From Planctomycetota bacterium (GTDB taxonomy: Bacteria > Planctomycetota > Phycisphaerae > UBA1845 > Fen-1342): a stretch of 5,202 bases of DNA. Positions 1 to 5,083 of this stretch are shown in pieces; positions within the stretch are counted from its first letter, which is position 1, and the number at the start of each line of letters is the position of its first letter. The notes beneath the pieces are model-generated. The model had not been told where the DNA came from. It did not search any database and saw only the letters and a list, made by a program, of their open reading frames with translations. A program made the position numbers and the translations under genes. Location: assembly GCA_030616465.1 (NCBI GenBank), contig JAUWXH010000189.1, positions 1 to 5,202 of the forward strand, read 5' to 3'.

Positions 1-7
1 CTACCGG

Positions 8-25
8 CCTGCGCCCCTGCGGGGC
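8..25. repeat. 18-bp direct repeat, copy 1
   Basis: The 18-mer CCTGCGCCCCTGCGGGGC occurs here and again, without mismatch, at 89-106. It contains the hairpin GCCCC-TGC-GGGGC (13-25). In this copy one more C-G pair (12 with 26) extends the stem to six pairs. It forms the first visible unit of the hairpin array, which may continue left of the window. Confidence 0.85.
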
Positions 26-258
26 GGGATGATGAGTCGGCACGCATACTATACACGGGTTGCGCTAAGCTCCACCCGCGGCCACGGACCTGCGCCCCTG
101 CGGGGCAAGACACCGACCACCCTCCCGATTTCGTCACGCACCCGTGGAGGCCGGACGCGGCCGATCAGCCGTCCCGATGGGACTGGAGAGGTGGGCTTAC
201 GCACCTGGGGCACGAGCGTTTCACGCTGGGCTACGTTCATAGCGTCCCGGTGGGACGC
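12..258. repeat. periodic array of four short palindromic hairpins (REP-like)
   Basis: Four hairpins share the form G-Y-CCC, three loop bases, GGG-R-C: 13-25 (loop TGC), 94-106 (TGC), 171-183 (GAT) and 244-256 (GGT, extended to a perfect 7-bp stem at 242-258). Their starts are 81, 77 and 73 bases apart. The second stem pair is C-G in the first two and T-A in the last two, a compensatory change. Longer-loop stems lie between them: CGGGT/ACCCG at 56-60 and 74-78, AGGTG/CACCT at 189-193 and 202-206, and AGCGT-TTC-ACGCT at 215-227. The bases just before hairpins 2-4 resemble each other (CGCGGCCA, CGCGGCCG, CGCTGGGCTA), so the units look like diverged copies of one element of about 77 bases. From memory, similar palindromic repeats are common in planctomycete intergenic DNA. 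No transposase is present. A structured transcript is an alternative. Confidence 0.6.
89..106. repeat. 18-bp direct repeat, copy 2
   Basis: This is an exact second copy of CCTGCGCCCCTGCGGGGC, 81 bases after copy 1. The flanks differ (GGGA after copy 1, AAGA after copy 2), so the identity is limited to the hairpin and its five leading bases. Confidence 0.85.
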
Positions 259-265
259 CGGCTTC

Positions 266-281
266 CCCGGAGCGCTCCGGG
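266..281. repeat. 16-bp perfect palindrome
   Basis: CCCGGAGCGCTCCGGG is identical to its reverse complement. It lies eight bases after the last hairpin of the periodic array and differs in form, having no unpaired loop. It may be the edge of the array or a separate structure. Nothing assigns it a function. Confidence 0.7.
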
Positions 282-313
282 CGCCGTAGTGACACACGTC
301 CGGATTATTCATG

Positions 314-410
314 GTCGCGCTGAGTGAAGCGAAGGGTCGCGTGTCGGATCGGGGGAGACCTCCGCGGCGGGTAGCGAGATTCTTCGGTCGCTCCGCTCCC
401 TCAGAATGAC
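314..410. repeat. imperfect inverted repeat element (~97 bp), dispersed-repeat type
   Basis: The left arm (314-338) contains CTGAGTGAAGCGAAG. The right arm (378-410), read on the minus strand, begins GTCATTCTGAGGGAGCGGAG and ends in CGAAGAATC. The arms share GTC, CTGAG, GA, CGAAG and TC in the same order, with gaps, so the element could fold back on itself. From memory, pieces reading CTGAG-GAAGCGAAG-ATC paired with GATTCTTCG-CTCAGAATGAC are widespread dispersed repeats in GC-rich environmental bacteria. I cannot confirm copy number here. No gene lies inside. Together with the array it fills the 506-base gene-free stretch at the left of the window; 411-506 holds only a weak hairpin. Confidence 0.5.
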
Positions 411-434
411 AGCGTGTCGCGCAGGCGCGCCAGG

Positions 435-448
435 CGAGTCTTCACTCG
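435..448 (-). terminator. weak hairpin downstream of the flagellin gene
   Basis: CGAGT-CTTC-ACTCG forms a 5-bp stem with a 4-base loop, about 58 bases beyond the flagellin stop codon on the minus strand. There is no run of T after it, so it is at best a weak or factor-assisted terminator. It is listed because it is the first clear stem after the gene. Confidence 0.25.
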
Positions 449-506
449 ACAGATGCTCGGGACGACATTTCGCTGGTCGGCAAGTAATCCGGTCTGGCAG
501 GGTGGC

Positions 507-1319
507 TTACGCGAGCAGCTTGAGGACGAGCTCGGCGTTTTGGTTGGCGATCTTGAGGACGCGCGCGCTGGCGGCGGTCAGCACCTGCGAGCGGGCCAGG
601 TTGCTGGTTTCCACGGCGAAGTCGGCGTCCACGATGCGGCTGTGGGCGGCGGTCAGGTTCTCGCGCTGCACCGCGAGCGAGCTCTGGCGCGTCTGCACTG
701 TGTACTTCTGATAGGCACCGATTGTCCCACGTGCCTCGACAAACGCAGTCGCGGCATCAGTGATCACGGCCTGGGCCGCTTCAGAGTTGCCGCTGTACAG
801 GTCGTTCGCGCCGCCGCTGGCCAGTGTCGCGACCGCGTTGGCCGCGTTCCGCAACTCCTCGGCCAAGGCCTCGTTGCCGCCGTCGGGCAGATTGATCCCG
901 TCCAGGCTGGAGATCGTGTTCTGGGCGAAGCGCTGGATGCCCGCCACCAGACTGTCGATCTGAATCTGGTTCGCCTCGATCTCCGCATCGCTCATCCCGC
1001 CGGTGTTCGCGCCGGCGACCGTCAGGCGGCGGAGCTCGGTCATCATGCCGGACAGCTCGGCGGCGTGGCCGTCGGCGATGTTGGCGTTGGCGTCGGTTCG
1101 CTCGAGCGCGCGGCTCTCGGCCTCCAACGCAGCGAGCGCCCCTTCCAGTTGTGTGGCCGCGATCAGCCCGGCCGGATCGTCCTTGCCGGAGTTGATCCGC
1201 CGACCGGTCGCCAGGCGCAGCAAGACCCGGTCCTGCTCATTCAGGTTCTTCTTGAACTGCACCTCAAGCGGAAAGGTAGAGACGCGGCCAATCATACTGG
1301 GAGCTTCGGATTCATTCAT
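507..1319 (-). CDS. short flagellin-family protein (270 aa)
   Basis: The product is a flagellin, the subunit of the flagellar filament, built from the conserved terminal helical regions with no visible variable outer domain. Residues about 20-145 match the N-terminal domain: the core RINSGKDDPAGL lies at 41-52, followed by long helices and the segment LRRLTVAGANTG at 96-107. Residues about 195-270 match the C-terminal domain: ENLTAAHSRI at 220-229, DADFAVETSNLARSQVL at 231-247 and the terminal helix ending VLKLLA. Flagellins often run from about 270 to over 500 residues, so this is a minimal form. The extreme N terminus is odd: the usual INTN-type start is replaced by GRVSTFPLEVQ, which recalls the hook-filament junction protein FlgL. 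The start is uncertain: an AGGTG lies 17 bases before the first ATG, too far for a normal ribosome binding site, and a second ATG (residue 9, at 1293-1295) also lacks one. The gene follows the PEP-CTERM gene on the same strand after 133 bases. No other flagellar gene is in view. Confidence 0.9.
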   Translation of the reverse strand: MNESEAPSMIGRVSTFPLEVQFKKNLNEQDRVLLRLATGRRINSGKDDPAGLIAATQLEGALAALEAESRALERTDANANIADGHAAELSGMMTELRRLTVAGANTGGMSDAEIEANQIQIDSLVAGIQRFAQNTISSLDGINLPDGGNEALAEELRNAANAVATLASGGANDLYSGNSEAAQAVITDAATAFVEARGTIGAYQKYTVQTRQSSLAVQRENLTAAHSRIVDADFAVETSNLARSQVLTAASARVLKIANQNAELVLKLLA

Positions 1320-1364
1320 GGCCCGGTCAAGCTAATCACCTGGTCCGCTGAGAATTGAAGGGCG

Positions 1365-1444
1365 AGCGGGTTGCGGGCAGGTGGTCGCGTCCGGTATTCG
1401 CGCGCGTTATCGGAGCACGGCCGCGCGGCCGTCGGCAACCCGCT
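1365..1444. repeat. nested inverted repeats between PEP-CTERM and flagellin genes
   Basis: AGCGGGTTGC (1365-1374) and GCAACCCGCT (1435-1444) are a perfect 10-bp inverted repeat with arms 60 bases apart. Inside lies a second structure, the 16-bp perfect palindrome ACGGCCGCGCGGCCGT (1417-1432). On the minus strand the outer arm starts nine bases after the PEP-CTERM stop. The structure could end or weaken transcription from that gene, stabilise its 3' end, or bind a regulator ahead of the flagellin gene. No T-run follows, so an ordinary intrinsic terminator is unlikely. Confidence 0.55.
1407..1414 (-). promoter_or_regulatory. sigma-28-like -10 motif upstream of flagellin
   Basis: On the minus strand the bases read TCCGATAA, matching seven of eight positions of the enterobacterial sigma-28 (FliA) -10 consensus GCCGATAA. 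It ends 87 bases before the first flagellin ATG. Flagellin genes are classic sigma-28 targets, which makes this attractive. However, no TAAA-like -35 element sits at the expected distance, because that space is taken by the GC palindrome at 1417-1432. It could be a promoter remnant or a chance match. Confidence 0.35.
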
Positions 1445-1452
1445 GGGCATGC

Positions 1453-2400
1453 TTAGCGGCGGCGTGAGGCCAAGGTGACCGCAGTGCCGAGGGCCATAAG
1501 CACGAGTGTGGCAGGTTCGGGGAGGTCTGGGGCGGAGCCGTCGCCGGGTGAGCCGCCATCGATTCCAACGTCCAAGCGGGCGGCCAGAAGCGGGTCGGCA
1601 GCGGCAACGCTGAAAGGCGACGGCGGGCCGACCAGCTCGCCGGCGCCCAGGCTGAGGCCGGCAACGATACCTGCCGTTTGCCCGTAGAGCTGTTCCTGAA
1701 TGGCGTCGGTGATGCGATCAATGGGCGACTTGGGGAAGACGCCCTCGAGTCCGGTGGTGTCCATGCCGAAGGAGGCCAACAACGCCACGGCCACGTCGAA
1801 GAAGAGATTCCCTTCCACGTTGATCGGGCCGAGGTCGAAGTTGGTGTCGAGATCATCGGCACTCACGAGCATGCCGTCGATCACGACCTGCGAGCCGGTG
1901 TTGGTGAAGTTTGCGAACACGGTGTAAAAGCCGAGCTGGTTAACCTCCCATTGCTGAGCGACATTCAGCGTGCCGAGCACCTGGATGTCCTGAGCGCCGG
2001 TCTTGAGGCGAGTGGCGTAGAACAGATTGTTGGCGAACACGTCGGCGTTCCCGACCAACCCGCCCCGACTCGTATACGCCAGCGTTGCGGCGAGTGTGCC
2101 GTCCAATTGCACCTCGAACGCTCCCAGATCGAGGATCTCCGGGCGGCCAGTGCTGTCCGTACCGAAGCGCCGATTGAACTCCAGGGTGTAACCGCGGCCG
2201 ACGCGATCGGGGACGATGCGCAGCCGTCCCAGCCGGTTCCCGTTGCTCCGCGATCCGTCGGGACCGAAGAGAAGCGGCGAGCCGCTGGGGGTAGACAGCA
2301 GCTCAAGGCCGCGATAGAGGTCCCCATAGAGATCGGCAGCGGCCGGGGACACGGTCAAGAGCAGGCCCACAATCAGCGACCAGAATAGCATACGCGTCAC
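1453..2400 (-). CDS. exported PEP-CTERM sorting-domain protein (315 aa)
   Basis: The product is a Sec-exported protein carrying a PEP-CTERM tail, the signal recognised by exosortases for processing and surface attachment. The N terminus has a basic start, a hydrophobic core (LFWSLIVGLLLTV, residues 5-17) and a signal peptidase site near PAAA-D (19-23). The C terminus shows the full tripartite signal: PEP at 294-296, a hydrophobic stretch at 298-310 and the basic end RRR at 313-315. The middle has no domain I recognise; runs such as LDLGAFEVQLDGTLAATLAY (90-109) and the alternating segment 138-180 suggest beta-rich folding, and a Gly/Asp/Pro linker (280-292) precedes the PEP motif. I chose the GTG at 2398-2400 because GGAGGA lies six bases upstream. 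An upstream ATG at 2448 would put a long non-signal extension before the hydrophobic core, and the ATG at 2391 is too far from the ribosome binding site. No exosortase gene is in the window. Confidence 0.87.
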   Translation of the reverse strand: MTRMLFWSLIVGLLLTVSPAAADLYGDLYRGLELLSTPSGSPLLFGPDGSRSNGNRLGRLRIVPDRVGRGYTLEFNRRFGTDSTGRPEILDLGAFEVQLDGTLAATLAYTSRGGLVGNADVFANNLFYATRLKTGAQDIQVLGTLNVAQQWEVNQLGFYTVFANFTNTGSQVVIDGMLVSADDLDTNFDLGPINVEGNLFFDVAVALLASFGMDTTGLEGVFPKSPIDRITDAIQEQLYGQTAGIVAGLSLGAGELVGPPSPFSVAAADPLLAARLDVGIDGGSPGDGSAPDLPEPATLVLMALGTAVTLASRRR

Positions 2401-2406
2401 GACGAA

Positions 2407-2412
2407 TCCTCC
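2407..2412 (-). promoter_or_regulatory. ribosome binding site for the PEP-CTERM gene
   Basis: On the minus strand the sequence is GGAGGA, a strong Shine-Dalgarno match, six bases before the GTG at 2400. It decides the GTG start over the nearby ATG codons. The other two complete genes in the window lack a comparable site. Confidence 0.8.
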
Positions 2413-2413
2413 G

Positions 2414-2431
2414 GGCTGCCAGCGGGCAGCC
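2414..2431 (-). promoter_or_regulatory. hairpin just upstream of the PEP-CTERM ribosome binding site
   Basis: GGCTGCC (2414-2420) and GGCAGCC (2425-2431) form a perfect 7-bp stem around a 4-base loop. In the minus-strand transcript the stem ends one base before GGAGGA. Such a stem could protect the 5' end or keep the binding site open. The sequence shows no alternative pairing that would make it a switch. Confidence 0.5.
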
Positions 2432-2499
2432 TTGGCACGCCCGCACACAGGATAGGGGAAAGCCCGGCTGCTTGCAAGAGCCAGCGCGGCCCCTTGCTC

Positions 2500-2507
2500 T
2501 TATCGGA
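2500..2507 (-). promoter_or_regulatory. sigma-28-like promoter candidate for the PEP-CTERM gene
   Basis: On the minus strand TCCGATAA matches seven of eight bases of the sigma-28 -10 consensus and ends 99 bases before the GTG start. A TGAA (2524-2527) lies 16 bases upstream, a three-of-four match to the TAAA -35 core at nearly the expected spacing of 15. This is the most complete of the three copies of the motif in this window. The long leader would carry the hairpin at 2414-2431. Confidence 0.4.
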
Positions 2508-2597
2508 GTTCGGGCGCGGTCGCTTCAGGTACGGGGAGGGCGGCAGAAGCCCTTGCGCGGCCAGGCCGACGGGGTCCGCCCCGGCTCGACTCGCGTG

Positions 2598-2605
2598 ACC
2601 GATAA
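2598..2605 (+). promoter_or_regulatory. CCGATAA motif upstream of the HEAT-repeat gene
   Basis: ACCGATAA on the plus strand matches seven of eight bases of the sigma-28 -10 consensus and ends 99 bases before the ATG at 2705, the same distance as for the divergent PEP-CTERM gene. No TAAA-like -35 is present at 15-16 bases. A housekeeping-type TATAAT starts seven bases after the motif, so it could instead be part of that promoter region. Confidence 0.3.
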
Positions 2606-2630
2606 ATCCGGTTATAATGACGCCGGTTTC
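2604..2630 (+). promoter_or_regulatory. TATAAT promoter with flanking inverted repeat
   Basis: A perfect TATAAT (2613-2618) stands out in this GC-rich DNA about 90 bases before the HEAT-gene start, predicting transcription from near 2625. No good TTGACA lies 16-18 bases upstream, so activation by another factor or weak basal use is likely. AAATCCGG (2604-2611) and CCGGTTTC (2623-2630) form an imperfect inverted repeat around the -10, a possible operator. A 5-bp GC hairpin (CGGGG-TCCG-CCCCG, 2570-2583) lies just upstream. With the motifs and hairpins listed separately, this accounts for the 304-base divergent region at 2401-2704; no small gene is convincing there. Confidence 0.5.
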
Positions 2631-2669
2631 CACAAAGCTCAGTCGGTGTCGCTCACTCAGAGAATGCTC

Positions 2670-2685
2670 ATCCGCTAACGCGGAT
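2670..2685 (+). promoter_or_regulatory. leader hairpin upstream of the HEAT-repeat gene
   Basis: ATCCGC-TAAC-GCGGAT is a perfect 6-bp stem with a 4-base loop, ending 19 bases before the ATG at 2705. It would lie in the 5' leader of a transcript from the TATAAT promoter. With no Shine-Dalgarno sequence near the start codon, the stem may help leave the start region unpaired, but this is inference. Confidence 0.4.
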
Positions 2686-2704
2686 TGCCGAATGTGGTCC
2701 TAAC

Positions 2705-5011
2705 ATGGCGTCTCCGCGTGCCTGGTCGGTCATGAAGCGAGATTGGCGAACGATTGCCGCAGGCATCCTCACATCAGCGGTGGCGGCGTGGGTTTGCTCC
2801 GGGCAGCAGCCCTCGTCACAAGCCGCCACGCGCGCCGTCCAGGCCGATCCGCAGCGTCTGAACGATCTGATGGCCGTGATCGAAGGCCAGAATTCCGCGC
2901 AAGCCCGGCGAACAGGCGCGCGCGAATTGCTTCGCCAAGGCTGGCCGGAGACGCCGGAGCGACTGGCGGCCGTGTTGCGGGGTTCGGACCCGGCGGCGAA
3001 GGCTGCGGTGGCGTTGGCGCTGTCCGACCTTCCGCAGTTCCTGGAGGAGAGCTATCTCGAGCCCCTGCTCGGCATGTTGGGCGACCCGGAGCATGAGGTG
3101 CACCAGGCCGCCGGCCAGGCGCTGGCCGCGTATCGCAACGGCGGGGTGACGCCGCGCCTGCGCGCGCTGATGTTGGACGAGCAACAGCCGCTGCGGGCCC
3201 GCCTGGCGGCAATCGAGGCGCTCGGTGTGATGACCGGGCGGGAAGCGATCGCCGCCCTGGCCGAGGGGCTGGCCGACTCACGCGGCCCGATCTGCAAACC
3301 AGCCCTGGCCGCGCTCGAGCAAGCGACCGCCTTGGATTTCGAGGGTGACGTCGAGGCCGCCCGTGCCTGGTGGCAGCAGAACCGCGACGTGCCGCTGGTC
3401 GAATGGCAACGTGTGCAGCTCGAACGGCTGGCAGCCCAGAACCGGGCGCGCACGCAGCGCGAGCAGACACTCGAGCTTCGTCTGGCCAAGGCGTTGCGCG
3501 ATGCGTACTTCCGGACGCCGGAGACGGAACATTCGGCTCTGCTGAGCAGCTACCTGGGTGACACTTTGGCAGCAGTGCGGCTGCTGGGGCTGGAGCTGGT
3601 GCAGTCGCATCAGGCTGAAGGTAAGACGTTACCGGAGGAGATCGCCGCTGAGGTCCGCAAGTTGCTGGCCGACCGGGAGTGGGCGGTTCGGGCCGCCGCC
3701 GTCCAGACCGTCTCGAGTTTCCGCGACGCGGCCGACGCCGAACGGTTCGACCAGATGCTGGCGTCCGAACGAAACGACGTTGTCCGCCAGGCGCTGGTCA
3801 ACGGGCTGGGGTACGTCGGGTCGGCATCGGCGGCGAGCCAGTTGTTGCGTCTGCTGGACGAGCCGGAGGCACCGTGCGCAAACGAAGCGGTGACGGCGTT
3901 GGGTCGGCTGGCCGAGCGCGGCGTGCTCGATCCACCGCTCCGCGGGACGGCCGCCTCCGCACTTTTGGCGAAGTTCCGCGCGAGCAAGCGCGCGCAGATT
4001 GCCCTGCGTGCGCGGCTGCTGTGGGCGATGAGCCGCGTGGGTGATCCGCGTTGCGGGCGGGTGTTCGTGGAGGCATTGGATACGCACGAGGCGGTCACGG
4101 TTCGACAGGCGGCGGTTCAGGGGATCGCCCTGTTGGCCGACCCGCCGGCGCCGCCCGCCGGTGAGGAACCCACCGAGCCCACCTCGACACCTGCCGGGCA
4201 CGAGCCGGAGGCAATCCTGACTCGCGAAGCCCTGGCGGACGCGCTGCTGCCGGCAACACGCGACCCGGACGTGGGTGTGCGCAAGACGGCGGTGGAAGCG
4301 CTGGCCGGGTTGGCGACCAGCGACGCCCACCTCCAAGCACTGTGCGGGCATTTGCCCGCCGACCAGGAGTCCGACGAGTCCGTCCGCGAGCTTGCCTGGC
4401 GTGGGATGTTGCGTGTGTTGGCGAACCGTCCGGCCGAGCAGGTGGAGAGCTGGATCGCACGGCTGCCGGAAAACGGAAACCTCAAGGCCCGGCGCGAGCT
4501 CGAACTGCTTCAGATTGCTGAGGAAACACTTTCGGCCCAACCAGAGCTGCGGGGAGAGCTGGGGCGTGTTCGGGCGCGGATGGCTGCCCAGCGGGTGGCT
4601 TTGGAGCAGCCGGATGACGCGCTGGCGGCGTATTTGAAGGCGCTGGAGGATCTTCACGCCGCCGGCTCGCCGGAGGTCCCGCGCGTCGCCGTCGAGCTCC
4701 TGCGCTTCGCGCTGGTGAACGATCGCTACAACGAGCAGGTGGTGGCGGCGTTGGCCGCAGGGAACCCGCCGCTGGGCGGCAAGGAACTCTGGGAGGGGAT
4801 TCGGGCCGAGATCGAGCAGCGCGTAAAGCCGGATACCGTGGACGAGGCGATCGCCATGCTGGTGACCCTGCAAGAGCGCCCGCCCAGCTCGATGCCGGCC
4901 GACGTCGCGCAAGCGATCGCACAACTCTTGCAGCGGGCACGCGACCTCAAGGCCAAACCGCCGACGCCGACCTCGCAGCCCGACTCGGCACCGGCAAACG
5001 AGGGCGGTTAA
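2705..5011 (+). CDS. exported HEAT-repeat / helical-repeat protein (768 aa)
   Basis: The product is a long alpha-solenoid protein, probably a scaffold for protein contacts in the periplasm or at the cell surface; no enzyme motif is visible. The N terminus has a basic patch (KRD, 11-13) and a hydrophobic core (about 17-30) ending VCSGQQ, a signal peptide or anchor; the Cys at 31 lacks a lipobox. HEAT-like helix pairs fill about 82-206, for example EVHQAAGQALAAY (131-143) and LRARLAAIEALG (163-174). EAARAWWQQNRDVP (217-230) carries a WW motif I associate with planctomycete HEAT proteins, followed by a charged, coiled-coil-like helix (235-266). A second HEAT block spans about 275-478 (WAVRAAAVQTVSSF, 326-339; TVRQAAVQGIALLA, 465-478). 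A Pro/Glu/Thr linker (479-502) leads to another repeat (GVRKTAVEALAGLA, 524-537), a TPR-like helical part (about 600-665) and a Pro-rich tail. The ATG at 2705 gives the longest frame; the ATG at 2732 (residue 10) would give a more typical signal peptide. Neither has a ribosome binding site. Confidence 0.85.
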   Translation: MASPRAWSVMKRDWRTIAAGILTSAVAAWVCSGQQPSSQAATRAVQADPQRLNDLMAVIEGQNSAQARRTGARELLRQGWPETPERLAAVLRGSDPAAKAAVALALSDLPQFLEESYLEPLLGMLGDPEHEVHQAAGQALAAYRNGGVTPRLRALMLDEQQPLRARLAAIEALGVMTGREAIAALAEGLADSRGPICKPALAALEQATALDFEGDVEAARAWWQQNRDVPLVEWQRVQLERLAAQNRARTQREQTLELRLAKALRDAYFRTPETEHSALLSSYLGDTLAAVRLLGLELVQSHQAEGKTLPEEIAAEVRKLLADREWAVRAAAVQTVSSFRDAADAERFDQMLASERNDVVRQALVNGLGYVGSASAASQLLRLLDEPEAPCANEAVTALGRLAERGVLDPPLRGTAASALLAKFRASKRAQIALRARLLWAMSRVGDPRCGRVFVEALDTHEAVTVRQAAVQGIALLADPPAPPAGEEPTEPTSTPAGHEPEAILTREALADALLPATRDPDVGVRKTAVEALAGLATSDAHLQALCGHLPADQESDESVRELAWRGMLRVLANRPAEQVESWIARLPENGNLKARRELELLQIAEETLSAQPELRGELGRVRARMAAQRVALEQPDDALAAYLKALEDLHAAGSPEVPRVAVELLRFALVNDRYNEQVVAALAAGNPPLGGKELWEGIRAEIEQRVKPDTVDEAIAMLVTLQERPPSSMPADVAQAIAQLLQRARDLKAKPPTPTSQPDSAPANEGG

Positions 5012-5014
5012 GCA

Positions 5015-5062
5015 GCCGCGGGCTTCAAACCGCGCGGCCCCGCGCAGGCTGAAGCCTGCGGC
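5015..5062. terminator. inverted pair of GC-rich stem-loops between convergent genes
   Basis: The first stem pairs GCCGCG (5015-5020) with CGCGGC (5033-5038), and GG (5021-5022) with CC (5030-5031) across a bulged G. The second is a perfect 7-bp stem, CGCAGGC-TGAA-GCCTGCG (5043-5060). The plus-strand 13-mer GCCGCGGGCTTCA (5015-5027) matches GCCGCAGGCTTCA on the minus strand (5062-5050) at 12 of 13 bases, so this is a head-to-head pair of one REP-like unit. It starts three bases after the HEAT-gene stop and ends 21 bases before the stop of the convergent gene, where it could limit read-through both ways. There is no T-run. Confidence 0.55.
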
Positions 5063-5083
5063 TCGTAACGGATCCGACGCGGG

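Noticed and set aside
8..281. Possible CRISPR array from the regular ~77-base spacing
   Set aside because: Only the 18-mer is shared exactly, and only by two units; the other units keep just a 13-base hairpin pattern. The intervening units resemble each other, unlike spacers, and no cas gene is present.
29..312. Two overlapping open frames (86 and 87 residues) on opposite strands at the left end
   Set aside because: Both cross the hairpin array, are rich in Arg, Pro and Gly, lack ribosome binding sites and show no domain. They are products of GC-rich repeat DNA.
414..1358. 314-residue plus-strand open frame
   Set aside because: It lies antisense to the flagellin gene, whose conserved domains leave no doubt about the coding strand. 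High third-position GC commonly opens such antisense frames.
1417..1432. Intrinsic terminator for the PEP-CTERM gene
   Set aside because: The palindrome is GC-rich and well placed, but no T-run follows it on the minus strand, so I list it only as part of the inverted repeats.
1678..2388. 236-residue plus-strand open frame
   Set aside because: It is antisense to the PEP-CTERM gene, which has a signal peptide, sorting tail and strong ribosome binding site. The antisense product has no recognisable feature.
2472..2678. 68-residue plus-strand open frame in the divergent region
   Set aside because: It overlaps the TATAAT promoter, the CCGATAA motif and part of the leader hairpin, has no ribosome binding site and no recognisable domain.
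2735..2803. Possible lipoprotein signal ending at Cys 31 of the HEAT-repeat protein
   Set aside because: The residues before the Cys are A-W-V, which do not fit the lipobox pattern L-A/S-G/A-C. A signal peptidase I site or membrane anchor is more likely.
3629..4924. 431-residue minus-strand open frame
   Set aside because: It is antisense to the HEAT-repeat gene; the product is rich in Arg, Gln and His and lacks repeats or motifs, as expected of a shadow frame.
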